From: Cavenderia fasciculata
Taxonomy: Eukaryota > Evosea > Eumycetozoa > Acytosteliales > Cavenderiaceae
Reading direction: 5' to 3'
DNA length: 64,000 nucleotides
Assembly (NCBI RefSeq): GCF_000203815.1
Contig: NW_004457711.1
Span: forward strand, 186,001-250,000
The notes below the pieces were generated by a model, which was not told the origin of the DNA, made no database searches, and worked only from the letters and a program-made list of their open reading frames with translations. Position 1 is the first letter of the stretch. Each line of letters opens with the position of its first letter. The position numbers and the translations under genes are program-made. Below, in pieces: positions 24,180 through 35,554 of this stretch.

Positions 24180-25833
24180 ATGAATGACCATCATCAAAGC
24201 AATAGTATAGTTAATTATATAAATAGTAATACAAATAATAATAATAATAATAATGATAGTAGTAACAACAATCAAAATAATAATATAATAGGTACATCAA
24301 TGATGATGAATCAAAACGAATTGAATACAATGCAACAACAACAAGAGACATCACCAACTCGAAAGACCTATAGAATAGCAATGGTATCTGACTTTTTCTT
24401 TCCTAATATGGGTGGTGTCGAAGAACATCTTTATCAACTGTCACAATGTCTCATTAAACGTGGCAACAAGGTCATCATTATAACACACAACTATGGTAAT
24501 CGATTCGGTGTCAGATACGTCACCAACGGTCTCAAAGTATACTATATGCCACAAGCACCATTCTACAATCAATCTTCATTCCCAACACTCTACTTTACAT
24601 TTCCTCTATTTCGTCAAATTCTAGTTAGAGAAGGTATTGAAATTGTTCATTGTCATCAGGTACCTGAAAAGATAGAAAAGAAACTAAAGATAACAAACAA
24701 ACAAACAAACACTATTGATTAACATTTTGATTATTTAATGTTTAGGCATTCTCAACATTGGCACATGAAAGTATATTACATGCAAGAACTATGGGATACA
24801 GTACATGTTTTACTGATCATTCATTGTTTGGTTTTGCCGATGCATCGTCTATACATATGAACAAACTACTCAAATTCTCATTGTCTGACATTTCTCATGT
24901 CATTTGTGTATCAAATACAAGTAAAGAGAATACTGTATTACGTGCTCAACTAGATCCTCATCTTGTATCTGTCATTCCAAATGCTGTAGATACTACTCAA
25001 TTCACTCCTGATCCTTCAAAAAGAGATCCTTCAAAAAGTATGAAAGAAAGAGAGAAATCAAATCAAATTTGTTGGAATATATTACTAATATATATATATT
25101 ATTTACTCTAGTAACAATTGTAATTATGAGTAGATTAGTATATAGAAAAGGAATTGATTTGGTCATTGATATCATTCCAAATATTTGTAAGAAATTTCCA
25201 AATGTACATTTTGTGATTGGTGGTGATGGACCAAAGAGAGTGACGTTGGAAGAGATGAGAGAGAAACATCAGCTGCATGAACGTGTCGAGTTGTTGGGTA
25301 GTGTCAAACATTCAAACGTCAGAAATGTATTGGTGCGTGGTGACATCTTTCTCAACAGCTCTTTGACAGAGGCATTTTGTATTGCCATTGTTGAAGCTGC
25401 TTCTTGTGGACTCTATGTAGTGTCGACCAAGGTCGGTGGTGTTCCAGAAGTACTACCACATCACATGATGAGTTTGGCTCAACCAGTATCAGAAGACTTG
25501 GAGGAAAAGTTAACACTTGCTATCCTTCAACTTAAAAGTACACCACTCGAAACACATGCACAGGTAAAAGCAATGTACGATTGGAATGATGTTGCTCGTC
25601 GTACAGAAGCTGTTTATGAAGTCATCTCACATGCTCCCAAAGTACCGTTTATCGAACGTCTACGTAGATTTGTCGGGTGTGGTCTATGGGCTGGTAAATT
25701 AAATTGTATGGTTGTTGCTCTTGACCATTTATTATGGCGTTTTCTAGAATGGTACAGTCCTCGAAAGGATATAGATCCTGCTATCGATTTTCCAAGTGAT
25801 CAAGATAATAATAATATTAATAATAATAAATAA
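24180..25833 (+). CDS. pigA: PIG-A, catalytic subunit of GPI N-acetylglucosaminyltransferase
   Basis: Exons 24180-24659, 24746-25037 and 25112-25833 give 497 aa. An Asn-rich leader of about 60 residues precedes a GT4-fold glycosyltransferase. Visible marks are [20 protein letters not shown] (residues 68-87), the [11 protein letters not shown] segment (264 onward) and the GT4 E-x7-E motif EAFCIAIVE at 344-352. It transfers GlcNAc from UDP-GlcNAc to phosphatidylinositol on the cytosolic face of the ER, the first step of GPI-anchor synthesis. A hydrophobic segment near the C-terminus (about 430-460) fits the single ER anchor of the family. Exon 2 ends before a short direct repeat of GATCCTTCAAAAAG, and the AGTATG donor there keeps frame. 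GPI proteins are abundant on dictyostelid surfaces. Confidence 0.95.
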
Positions 25834-26614
25834 GATATAAGAACACACACACACAACAAATTGATCGAAAGATATAGATAGATAGACAGATAAATAATAA
25901 TCATATCATGTGATTAAGACCTATTCTTTGAAACAAAGACTATCTATCTTATCTGGGATTGTCAAAAAATGGAATTGAAGAGAAAAAGGAAACAAAAACC
26001 ATCATCGATGATCAACTGACACTGGTTGTAGATAGATTCACTATTGTGATATCACAATCACTGACTAACTCGTCCGGATCATATTTTTAAGAAAGTGAGG
26101 GTGAGATCCAATCCAATTTTCTAAAACAGTGTGTGTGGTGGTACCAAGATTTCACACAAACCATCACATCTACCTCCAACTTTTTTTTTTTTTTGATTGC
26201 CATATGAGTGAGTAGTGGGGCCGGCTCCACATCGTCTATCCAACAACAACCATAATTCATATTTTTAAATTGAATTATTAAACTTGTCATCATCACTAAT
26301 TGGTTGACACCAAATTACACACAACACTCAAAGGTAGAGGAGAGAGGAAGAACAAACACACACAAAATAATAATAGTATTTACAGATAAATTGGTGGTCG
26401 TATTTTTCTATTTAATTATTTAATCAACGAGTTAACCTATTTATAGAACATTCATCATAGTAGTAGAGGATAGTAGTAGTAGTTAGAAGTAGGAAAAAAG
26501 GTTTAGAGAGAGAAAGAAAAGCAGTGGATAAAACTGCGGTCATCCATTTCACTTTAATATATTTACACATATATATAATCTGTACATTCATTATTTATTA
26601 TTTATTTATACAAT
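25834..26614. other. Intergenic spacer
   Basis: A 781-bp AT-rich spacer. It holds a perfect 16-bp palindrome (ATTGTGATATCACAAT, 26043-26058) and a short ATCATCGATGAT palindrome near 26000. No plausible gene was seen. Confidence 0.6.
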
Positions 26615-27395
26615 ATGGATAAAATAATTTTAATAACCATTACAACTATATTATTACTTGGTATTGGAAGAGGAACAGTAGAAGTAGTAGTAGAAGGACA
26701 TAAAATATTTCCATATATACTTAGTAGTGGCTTTTTGATCAAAAAATATGAAAATATAGATTGCACTGGTCAAATCAACCATATGTTTTATACAGAAGAA
26801 GATACCAATGATGTTTGTATCTTGCCATATGACTATTACATGGATTGTAACATCGATGACAAGACTTGTAATTTTGGATTCTGTTGTGAATGTAAAAACA
26901 ATTGTTCGAAAAAGCTATCGGTTGGTGAATGTTACTATGGTTACAAATTATTCTTTGAACCACTAGACTATAGGAACAGTGATTGGAGTATAGTTACTAC
27001 AATGTATGTATCAATAATAAACACAACAATATAAAATTTCCAAAACTAATACACAAATTTGTTTTTTGTCAAACAGGAAATATGCTAGCAATCCAAATGC
27101 ATGTAATATGAGACCAGATGGAATAGCATTATCTAGAAAATCATGTTCCAAACTTCAAAGATATGATGTTTACACCCAAACATTATATGAAGAACTTACA
27201 CAGATTAATTTCTCACTTGATGAACTTTCAATTGGAGTAAATTGTACTGAAGATTGTGGTGATTGTGGATATGTTGGTACTGCCCTATCATTTTATTGTT
27301 TAGGTGGAGCTGGCCCTGGTCAAGAAGACTATGTTGCAATGATAGGTGATTATTGGTGGTTTTCAAATAGTCGTCGTAGTACAGAGAATTATTAA
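26615..27395 (+). CDS. Cysteine-rich secreted protein, copy 1 of a tandem pair
   Basis: Exons 26615-27003 and 27077-27395 (intron 73 bp) give 235 aa. A hydrophobic signal peptide (MDKIILITITTILLLGIG) is followed by a mature region with about 17 cysteines. These include the cluster TCNFGFCCECKNNC, then GECYYGYKLFFEPLDYRNSDW in exon 1 and NCTEDCGDCGY in exon 2. The C-terminal IGDYWWFS box is shared with the next gene. Two NxT/S sites suggest glycosylation. No known domain is recognised. The gene lies in tandem with 28232-29052 at the same exon phase, so the pair arose by duplication. An extracellular or lumenal, disulphide-bonded role is inferred. Confidence 0.85.
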
Positions 27396-28099
27396 TCAAT
27401 AATAATAATTAAACTTTTTACAATTTTGAATCTGTATAATAAATCATAATCTATATCTATTTTTTTGTTCAAATATATATTTTCAATGGTCGGTGATTAT
27501 GGTGGTGAACAAACTGTCGTCGCAGTACAATGAATTAAGTTAATTATTATTATTATTATTATTATTATTAAATTTTGAATTTTTTTTGTTCAAATATTTT
27601 TTTTTGCAATGAGAATGAATGGTTGATATGCAATGAATCATGCATATCATATCACCTACTTTACTCGTAAGATGATTTGAAATCTTTGATCAAAAAAATA
27701 ATGATTTTACTGTTTATTTTTTTGAAAAGTGTGGGCAGTACGAGAGTGGCGCGAAAACCTTGACTCCCACCCACTCATCACCCACATTTTGATGAACCAT
27801 CAATAATTATTTTTCAGTGTGGGTGATTGATGTTGTTGATGATGTTGTTTGATCGATCAATCAGCAAAATAACCTTCACATCACATGTAGATGATGATGG
27901 TTTTGAAAAGGGGAGTGTAAAACGTCACAAATTTTTTTTCATTGCTATTGTATGTTTCCTCCACCATCAATACAATAATAACAATAACTCTAAAACAAAA
28001 CATTACTCTATATTTTTATAATTTTTTAATTTTTGTTGTTGTTGTTCTCTTCCCTTGTCCAAATTCAGATCAAGATCAAATCAATCCAAGATATCTTAT

Positions 28100-28134
<35 letters not shown>

Positions 28135-28231
28135 TTTTAACCCAACATCTTTATATTTAAATCTAAAAATACAATATTTTTAGTTTTAGTTTTCCTCTTT
28201 ATACTTTTTTTTTAATTTATTTTAATTAAGA
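27396..28231. other. Spacer between tandem paralogs, with a 3'-end gene relic
   Basis: An 836-bp region. It starts with a degenerate copy of the end of the upstream gene (27484-27540). It then holds an ATT run, a 9-bp-stem palindrome around TGATATGCA..TGCATATCA near 27630 and AAT repeats before the second paralog. No other gene was seen. Confidence 0.6.
27484..27540 (+). pseudogene. Duplicated 3'-end relic of the cysteine-rich gene
   Basis: The segment CAATGGTCGGTGATTATGG onward, through GTCGTCGCAGTACA, repeats the last ~60 bp of the upstream gene (about 27337-27396: CAATGATAGGTGATTATTGG, GTCGTCGTAGTACA) with substitutions and small deletions. Similar ATT-rich sequence and AATTTTGAATxT follow both copies. 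It is too short and broken to code. Confidence 0.6.
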
Positions 28232-29052
28232 ATGAAAATAATAGATTTAATTAAAATATTAATAGTTATTTTAGTACCATTATATTTTATAGACTCTAAT
28301 AATAATCAAAATCAAAATGGAGTTGCAGAAGCAGCATTTCCTTACATTATAAAGGATTCATATATCATTAAACATTACGACTCAATAGATTGCACTGGTG
28401 AAGTGAATCAAATGATTCATCTTGAACCTGGAGCCAGGGATGTTTGTTACTCTCCCTATGAATATTTTATGGACTGTGAAAAGGGGAGTCGAAAATGTCA
28501 TTTTGGATTCTCTTGTCAATGCAAAAAGAATTGTTCCAAATTATTGCAAGTTGGAGAATGTTTTATTGGTTATAAATTATTCTACGAACCTTTGGATTAC
28601 AAAAATCAAGATTGGTGTTTAATATCTACTATGTATGTATAACAGTGTCTATTGATCAAGTTATACATACCAGGATTAACAAATATTAATATTCATTGAT
28701 TGAAATCCTGTTTTTTTTTTTATTCAATAGAAAACTTGCCAACAACCACCCAGAACTTTGTAGATCGAGACCTGATGGTATCCACTTTTCAAGAAAACAT
28801 CATTGCGCCAAAACATTGCGATATGACTTTGACTATGAAAGACAACATGGCTATACGATTAAATCCGACTGCGATATCGAAAGAGTAACTTTTCATAAGG
28901 GCTGTAACAGTGACTGCAGTTCTTGCCCAATTAATGCAACCCTTAGAGCACCATACTGTTTTTCTTCGGATGTACCCGGTGGATCAGATTATCTTTCTTC
29001 ATTTGGTGACTATTGGTGGTTTTACAAAGCGTACCTAAGTTCCGAGAGATAA
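28232..29052 (+). CDS. Cysteine-rich secreted protein, copy 2 of a tandem pair
   Basis: Exons 28232-28632 and 28731-29052 (intron 98 bp) give 240 aa. There is a signal peptide (IKILIVILVPLYFI) and then an Asn/Gln linker. The same scaffold as the upstream paralog follows: DCTGEVNQM, KCHFGFSCQCKKNCSK, GECFIGYKLFYEPLDYKNQDW, and finally GDYWWF. Most cysteines are conserved, but this copy has an extra one (DWCLI) and a different set in exon 2 (HKGCNSDCSSCPIN). The intron sits at the same codon phase. The function is unknown. The short conserved blocks with variable loops suggest a secreted binding or matrix protein, which is inference. Confidence 0.85.
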
Positions 29053-29684
29053 TAAATATATATAACTATAAATATAAATATAACTGGGTATTAATAAAAA
29101 GAGACACAACATCTAAAAAACAGAAAGAAAATAAAATAAAACAACATTAATTAAATGAACAATAATAATAATAATAATAATTAGTAAAGAAGAAGCATAG
29201 TATATGGAAACTTAAAAAAAACAACATTAATTAAAAGAATAATAATAATATTAATTCAATCTATTAGACAGGAAATAAATAATCTTTCATATATATATAC
29301 ATTTATAATCTATATTTTTGTTTGGTTTTGTGGTGACAATTTATATTAGTTTCTTTGTATGTTTATGTAGTGTGAGTGCAGTCAATCACAACATCAAATC
29401 AAAGAGTTGGCAATTAAGTAAGTATTCAACTATCTCTACATGTAGTATGGATGTTTCCTCCTGATCCACTATTTCCATGTTTTTTGACCTAGTTTAGTAA
29501 TGTAGTAATAATAAATATCTATATATTCCTTTTCATCTAGATCCATTAATCTTTAATTTATTTAAAATTATTTTTGAAGAAAAACCATCGAATGACATAC
29601 AAGTCAGTTTTCTTGAGTGTTTTGATTTTGTTTGAATATCGCGATACATTCAATATATAGATAATCATCTGTACCACCGCAGTG
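29053..29684. other. Intergenic spacer
   Basis: 632 bp, AT-rich, with AAT repeats. A GTAAGTATT donor-like site near 29417 and a CATCTAG acceptor-like site near 29541 could mark a 5' UTR intron of the small ORF that follows. That is inference. Confidence 0.5.
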
Positions 29685-29840
29685 ATGATATTCAGAAATA
29701 TATTCAAGAGGTTCTCAACAGAGGGAGAAGAATCTGATAAGAAATCAAATGCAAAGAGAAATATAATCTGGTTCTCTTTGATATCTGCTTCATCATTCTT
29801 GGTTTTCTTGTTTGTAAAGAGAAAACAACTAAAGAACTAA
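29685..29840 (+). CDS. Small mitochondrial-type single-pass membrane protein (51 aa), putative
   Basis: A 51-codon ORF with ordinary coding composition sits in AT-rich spacer. It starts MIFRNIFKRFSTEGEESDKK, an Arg/Lys amphipathic stretch with an RFST sequence resembling a mitochondrial presequence cleavage region. One membrane helix follows (IIWFSLISASSFLVFLFV) and it ends in a basic tail (KRKQLKN). The composition and order match small inner-membrane proteins such as respiratory-chain assembly factors or accessory subunits. I cannot assign a family. It is flanked by spacer on both sides and has its own stop. Homology in other dictyostelids would be needed for certainty. Confidence 0.5.
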   Translation: MIFRNIFKRFSTEGEESDKKSNAKRNIIWFSLISASSFLVFLFVKRKQLKN

Positions 29841-30281
29841 AGAACTAAAGAAAAGAATCATCAAAATAGTAATAGTAATAGTAGTAATAAGTAACAACAA
29901 CAATAACAATAACACAACGAATCAAGATAGCAATCATTCATATATAATATAAACACACACGAGTATCTTCACAATCAATCAACTAATCAACTAATCAATG
30001 TATAAAAGTAATCGACACAACTTGAACAACCAAACAAGAACACAACTAAACTAAAAACAACGCAAATACAAAGAGATCTCTTCTTCTTTTTGAATAGAAC
30101 TTGTTCGGATATACCCATACCATTCATTCATTCATTCATCATTTCTTCTTTGAATGATTATTTCCTTTTTGAATAAAAGAGGTATCATAGAGAGAGATAT
30201 TTAATTATCATATTTCTCTCTCTCTCTATAATTTAAGATATATTATATATTATATATTTATTAAACTCTTTTTCCGCGCAT
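29841..30281. other. Intergenic spacer with a weak AGAGAGA/TCTCTCT hairpin
   Basis: 441 bp between the small ORF and the 3' end of DDX47. AGAGAGAGATAT and ATATTTCTCTCTCT near 30190-30226 can pair over about 10 bp. No gene was seen. Confidence 0.5.
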
Positions 30282-31889
30282 TTAATATTTCTTTTTCTTT
30301 TTAACTTCCTTTTTGTTTACTGATTTCTTTTTTAAATAGGCAGAACCAGTTCTTTCTGAATCTTCCATAACTCTGGTATCTTCTTTAACTTCGAGGCTGG
30401 CAAGACGTGCAGCTTCGTTGACGGCTTCGAGGAAAACAAGGACGCTAGACGACTCACTTGGGAATTCCTCCAACTTTTTAGAGAGGGCAAATTCGATACG
30501 TTGGTACACTTCGACATCGTATTGGGTAACGAGGGTGATGGCACGACCAGATTGACCGGCACGGGCAGTACGACCGACACGATGAACATACTCTTTACTA
30601 TTGACTGGAATATCATAGTTGACGACGAGACCTACACTTGGAATATCGAGACCACGAGCAGCAACATCGGTAGCGACCAAGATATTTTTGACCGATGACT
30701 TGAACTTGTTGAGTGAAGCAAGACGTTTGGTTTGATCCATATTTCCGTTGATTGGGATAGCTCCCAATCCAAGATTACGTAGCATCACTGAAAGACGGTT
30801 GGAAGCGGCACAAGTAGCCACAAAAACAATGGCAGAGTTGCCAGACAGCTCGTTGAGGATATAGGTGAGGTAACAGTCTTTGTGTTGGTATGGAATGAAA
30901 CAATATTGTTGGACAAGTGTGTCGACCGTAGAGTATTTGGTGCTGGCGACTTGCACCTTGATGGGGTTGACCAGCGATGCCTTTTGGAGTTTAGCAACCT
31001 TTGATGTCATGGTAGCTGAAAAGAGGTAGGTATTTCTATTCTTTGGAATGACTTTTAAGATCTTGTTAATTTCCTCTTCAAAATCCATACTCAGGAGACG
31101 ATCGGCTTCATCCATCACCAAAAACTTGAGTGCCTTTAAATGGAACCCCTTTGTATTCTCTAGATGATACATGACACGACCCGGTGTGCCAACTATAATA
31201 TGTGGTTTTCTTGCCAATACCATTGCCTGTTGCATTACATCCATACCTCCTACCAATACTCCACATTTAACTCCAATCACTGCTCCCAATGCTTCAAATT
31301 GTTGTGAAATTTGGAATGCTAATTCTCTACACAAAAAGAAAAAGTAGTAGTAGTAGTTTAGTAAAGAAGATAAGTATGTTTATATGTTGATATTTGTTGA
31401 TTGAACATACCTAGTTGGTGATAAAATTAAAGCAAATAAAGGTTGTGGAGATTGTAATAATTGTTGAAGGATTGGAATGGCAAAGGCAGCAGTTTTACCT
31501 GAACCAGTTTGAGCAAGACCTATAATATCTCTACCGGCGATAGCATGTGGTATAGATTCTCTTTGAATTTCAGTTGGTTTCTTGAAGCCCATTCTAACAC
31601 ATGCCTCTATGATTTGTGGATGCATTCCCAATTGATCAAATGTTGTATTTTCATCGAGTTTAGAGTTTTCAACTTTATCTATACCATCATCTTCTTCATC
31701 TGATGATATAACATCATCTAATGCTTCTCTTTCTAATACCTTTTTCTTATTATTATTTGATTCTTCTTTTTTAATTACTTTTTTGGTTGATGATGATGGT
31801 GCTGGTCGAGATGCTGATTTAGGTGTTGTTGTTTTCTTTGCTACAGAACTACCAACACTAGCACCTGATGATGATGATGGTTTAACCAT
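30282..31889 (-). CDS. ddx47: DEAD-box RNA helicase DDX47 (yeast Rrp3)
   Basis: Exons 31889-31411 and 31326-30282 (intron 84 bp) give 507 aa. A Ser/Lys-rich leader precedes a complete helicase core. It shows the Q motif (FDQLGMHPQ... TEIQ), AQTGSGKT at 126-133, SPTRELA across the splice at 157-163, TPGR at 207-210, DEAD at 232-235, SAT at 263-265, [10 protein letters not shown] near 378-387 and HRVGRTAR at 408-415. The C-terminus is Lys-rich. The sequence around the Q motif and the short basic tail fit DDX47/Rrp3, a nucleolar helicase needed for early 18S rRNA cleavage. The gene is head to head with DDX10, with 246 bp between start codons. Confidence 0.92.
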
Positions 31890-32135
31890 TATTATTATTA
31901 CAAGTTAGTTAGTTATCTTTCTCATTGTTTGTTTTTCACATGTAGGCTAGAGTAAGTACTCGCTTCATTAAAATTGAAAAATTAAAATTAAATTCATTTC
32001 CTCCAAAAAAACGAACGAACCGATTATCGTGTGTGTGAGTACCCTCTCTTCTGTCTATAAGTATACATTCTGTGATCTCTCTTCCTTTCTTATCCCCCCT
32101 CTATTGAAGAAAGAGATAATAGATAGATTAGAAAA
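31890..32135. promoter_or_regulatory. Bidirectional promoter of DDX47 and DDX10
   Basis: 246 bp separates the two opposed start codons. It must carry both 5' leaders and the promoters of two rRNA-processing helicases. AT-rich runs flank each start; no specific factor site is asserted. Confidence 0.6.
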
Positions 32136-34991
32136 ATGGATCATAGTGAAAGTTACTCTACAGCACCTCCAAAAAAGGCAAACAACAATAATAATAATAA
32201 GAATAATAAGAATAATAATAATAATAAGAATGGTAATAAGAAAGGACCAAATAAACAACAACAACAACAACAAAAACAAAAACAACAACAACAAGAAAAA
32301 GGTAGTCTAAGAAAGAAAGGAAATCTTTATAAATCGATTAAAGAAGAACAAGTAAATAAGAAAAAGAATAGAGAGATTGCTTTAAAACAATATCATGAAG
32401 AGATTAAAGAATTAAACAAAAGAATTAAAGATGAAGCTCCTGCTAGAGGTGTATGTATAGTTTGTAAAGAATACATCATACTTTGAATATGTACATAAAC
32501 TAATCGATATACTATTCTTACTTACTTTTACTCTAGAGTAACCCATTAGCAAATAAAGTAAATGATGATAAAAAGAATGAAGAATACAAGATATCATACT
32601 CTGCAGCATCAAAGTTTAATCAATTACCAATTTCAAAGTTGACAATGAAAGGTTTGGATGAAAAAAAGTACATTGATATGACTGATATCCAAAGATCTTC
32701 TATTCCACATTCACTTTGTGGTCGTGATATTCTTGGTGCTGCAAAGACTGGTTCTGGTAAAACTCTTGCTTTTATTGTTCCTGTAAGTAAAAAGTATATA
32801 TATCCTACTATAATTATCTTTTATTAATTTCCTTTTTACTTTTTACTTTTCTATTTAGATGCTTGAATTACTTTATAGAAATTCATGGAATATTGAAGAT
32901 GGAGTTGGAGCTATTATATTATCACCAACTAGAGAACTTGCTATTCAAATATTCGATGTGTTGAGAGATGCTGGAAAGTATCATTCATTTTCGGCTGGTT
33001 TGATTATTGGTGGCAAAAATGTAGACAATGAAAAGAAAAAGATCAACGAGATGAATATTTTGATTGCTACACCAGGTCGTCTTTTACAACATATGGACGA
33101 GACTGAAGGTTTTAGATGTAATAACCTACAGATGCTCATTCTCGACGAAGCAGATCGTATCCTCGATTTTGGATTCACCAAAACACTCAATTCCATCGTT
33201 CAGAATCTTCCATCTAGCAGACAAACTCTTTTGTTTTCTGCCACTCAAACAAAGTCTGTTAAAGATCTAGCTCGTCTCAGTCTACGTGAACCAGAATACG
33301 TGTCAGTCTATGACCGTGATCTCATGTCTACACCAGCCAATCTCACTCAAACTGTCATGTTTTCAACACTCGAAGACAAGATTAATCTCTTGTACTCGTT
33401 TTTACACTCACATTTGACAAAAAAGACTATTGTCTTTTTGACTACATGTAAACAAGTCCGATTTATCTATGAAACCTTTTATTTGATTAATCCTGGGTGT
33501 CGTCTTTTCCAGTTGCACGGCAAGATGAAGCAAACATCACGTCTCGACGTATTCCAACAATTTTGTGATGAAAAGATGGGTACGTTGTTTGCCACCGATG
33601 TCGCTGCTCGTGGTCTCGATTTCCCAACTGTCGATTGGGTCATTCAAATGGATTGTCCAGATGACATTGCCACCTATATACATCGTGTTGGTCGTACCGC
33701 CCGTAACAACACTGAAGGAAACTCTCTTACCGTCCTCCTCCCAACCGAGAAACCATTTATCAAATTGATGGAAAAGCAAAACATCCACCACCAAATCTTG
33801 GAAACCAACCCCGAAAAATCAATCAACATTCAACCCAAATTAGCAGCCATCCTCTCTGAAAAGGTTGATCTCAAGTATTTGGCTCAAAAGGCATTTATCA
33901 CATACGTCAAGTCAATCTACCGTCAAGACAACAAAGAGGTGTTTAGTTTGGAGGGATTGGATTTAAAGGCATTTTCAAACTCGATGGGTTTGCCAGGTGC
34001 TCCCAACATCCAAATTGGAAAGACCCTAAAGACCGACAAGAACAACTCCTACAAGTTGACAGAACTACAAAAGAAACAATACGAAAAGAAATTGGAAAAG
34101 GAGAAAAAGGCAAAGGAACTAGAGGAAAGAGGTGAGGAATTGGTCGAAGACGAAGACAACCTCTCAGAAGATGAAAAGGAAGTGCCAAAGATTTCAAAGT
34201 ACAATGTTTCAAGAGTTGAAAGATTGTTCAAGAGAAAGAATCCAAACGTCTTTTCAGAGGAGTTTGATAAGCTCAGGGACAAGATGGATGAAGAGGACGA
34301 CGTGTTTGTCATGAAGAGAAAGGATCATACACTCGAAGACGTACAAGAAGAGATTGAGGAGAATGACAAGACCACCGAACTCAATAGACGTCAACAAAAC
34401 AGATTGGTCAAGATCCAAAACAGAATCATCAACCCCGAGGTAAAGAGCAAGATTCAATTGGACGAAGCCAATGAATTTGTTGGACAAGATCATCAATTGC
34501 CACAAGATTACATTGAAGAGATGAAATCTAGAATGGAACAAGTCGATCCAGAAGACAAGGAAGTACACAAACAAAAATTACGTGACCGTCGTCAAAGAAA
34601 ACTTTTGAAATTAAAGGAAAAAGAAAGACCTCAAGGAAAGGATCAAGAAGATGGACAAGATGGAGAAAAAGGTGGAGCTTATTTTGTTCCTCAATCAGAT
34701 GAAGAGGAATATGAATATATTGATGATGGTGAAGAATATCAACCAAGTGACAACGATAGTGATGGTGATTCAAGTGAAAGTTCATATGAATATACCTATG
34801 ATGGTGAAGAATATAAACCAAGTGATGATGAAGAAAGTGAAAGTGAAGAAGAAGAAGAAGAACCAGTCAAACCAACTAAAAAGAATATCAAGTCAATCAA
34901 ATCAACTCCACAACCAAAACCAGTCTTAGGAAAAAGATCAATCGATGAACAAGAAGAAGCTGCTTTACAAATTTTGAAAAGACGTAAATAA
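32136..34991 (+). CDS. ddx10: DEAD-box RNA helicase DDX10 (yeast Dbp4)
   Basis: Exons 32136-32450, 32537-32782 and 32859-34991 give 897 aa. A poly-Asn/Gln/Lys leader of about 75 residues is followed by the helicase core. It shows the Q motif [22 protein letters not shown] at 174-181, SPTRELA at 209-215, TPGR near 258, DEAD at 283-286, SAT at 314-316, [12 protein letters not shown] and HRVGRTAR. The long charged C-terminal extension (from about residue 560, with an Asp/Glu/Lys coiled-coil region) is the mark of the Dbp4/DDX10 branch, which releases snoRNAs such as U14 during small-subunit assembly. Near the end the unit YEYxxDGEEYxPSD occurs twice. Confidence 0.93.
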
Positions 34992-35062
34992 TAAATTATT
35001 AATAAACACAAATATAAAATTATTATTTTCTTTTATATATATAATATTATTTATTTACAAGT

Positions 35063-35554
35063 TTAATCCTGTTTTCTTGAAACTGGAGGAGTAAAAAACA
35101 TTTCACCAGAATCAGAATCTGAGACTATTGAAGGTGATCCAACATTTTGTTGATTATTAATATTTTGATTATTATTATTATTATTTGTTGTTGTTGTTGT
35201 TGTTGTAGTTGGAGAATCAAAACCAGCAGGTGTCGATTCTTTATCATAATCATAAATGATAACTTTTGAAAGATTGACCAAAGAATATTTTGATGGATCA
35301 CCAAGATGAGTAAATCTCTCACGAACAATTTCTATAAATGGTGTGGTGAGGGTTGGGGTGTACTCTAGGATTGGTTTTGGTGGTCCTTCATCTTTACTCT
35401 TTTCCTTTTCCTCGCTGAGATCCAAACCTTGATTGTCAACCTTTTCAATGTTTGCCTTGGTAGCTTCCATGTTTCCATTTTCCAATCTCCAAGCACGATA
35501 GGCAATGACTTGGTCGAGTTCGTCAATCACCTTTTTCTTGAGTTCTGGGTTGTT
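35063..35554 (-). pseudogene. Orphan 3' end of an unidentified gene
   Basis: An open frame runs from 35554 to the stop at 35063, with no ATG in its first 26 codons although that part looks clearly coding (NPELKKKVIDELDQVIAYRAW). The first ATG is at 35470 (MEATKANIEK). The end is a Thr/Asn/Gln-rich tail with an acidic SDSDSGEMFF motif. An in-frame TAA lies directly upstream, where the sequence switches to that of the neighbouring SAP/LRR-family gene. I read it as the C-terminal part of a gene whose front was cut off by a rearrangement. A short gene from ATG 35470 cannot be excluded. Protein family not recognised. Confidence 0.5.
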
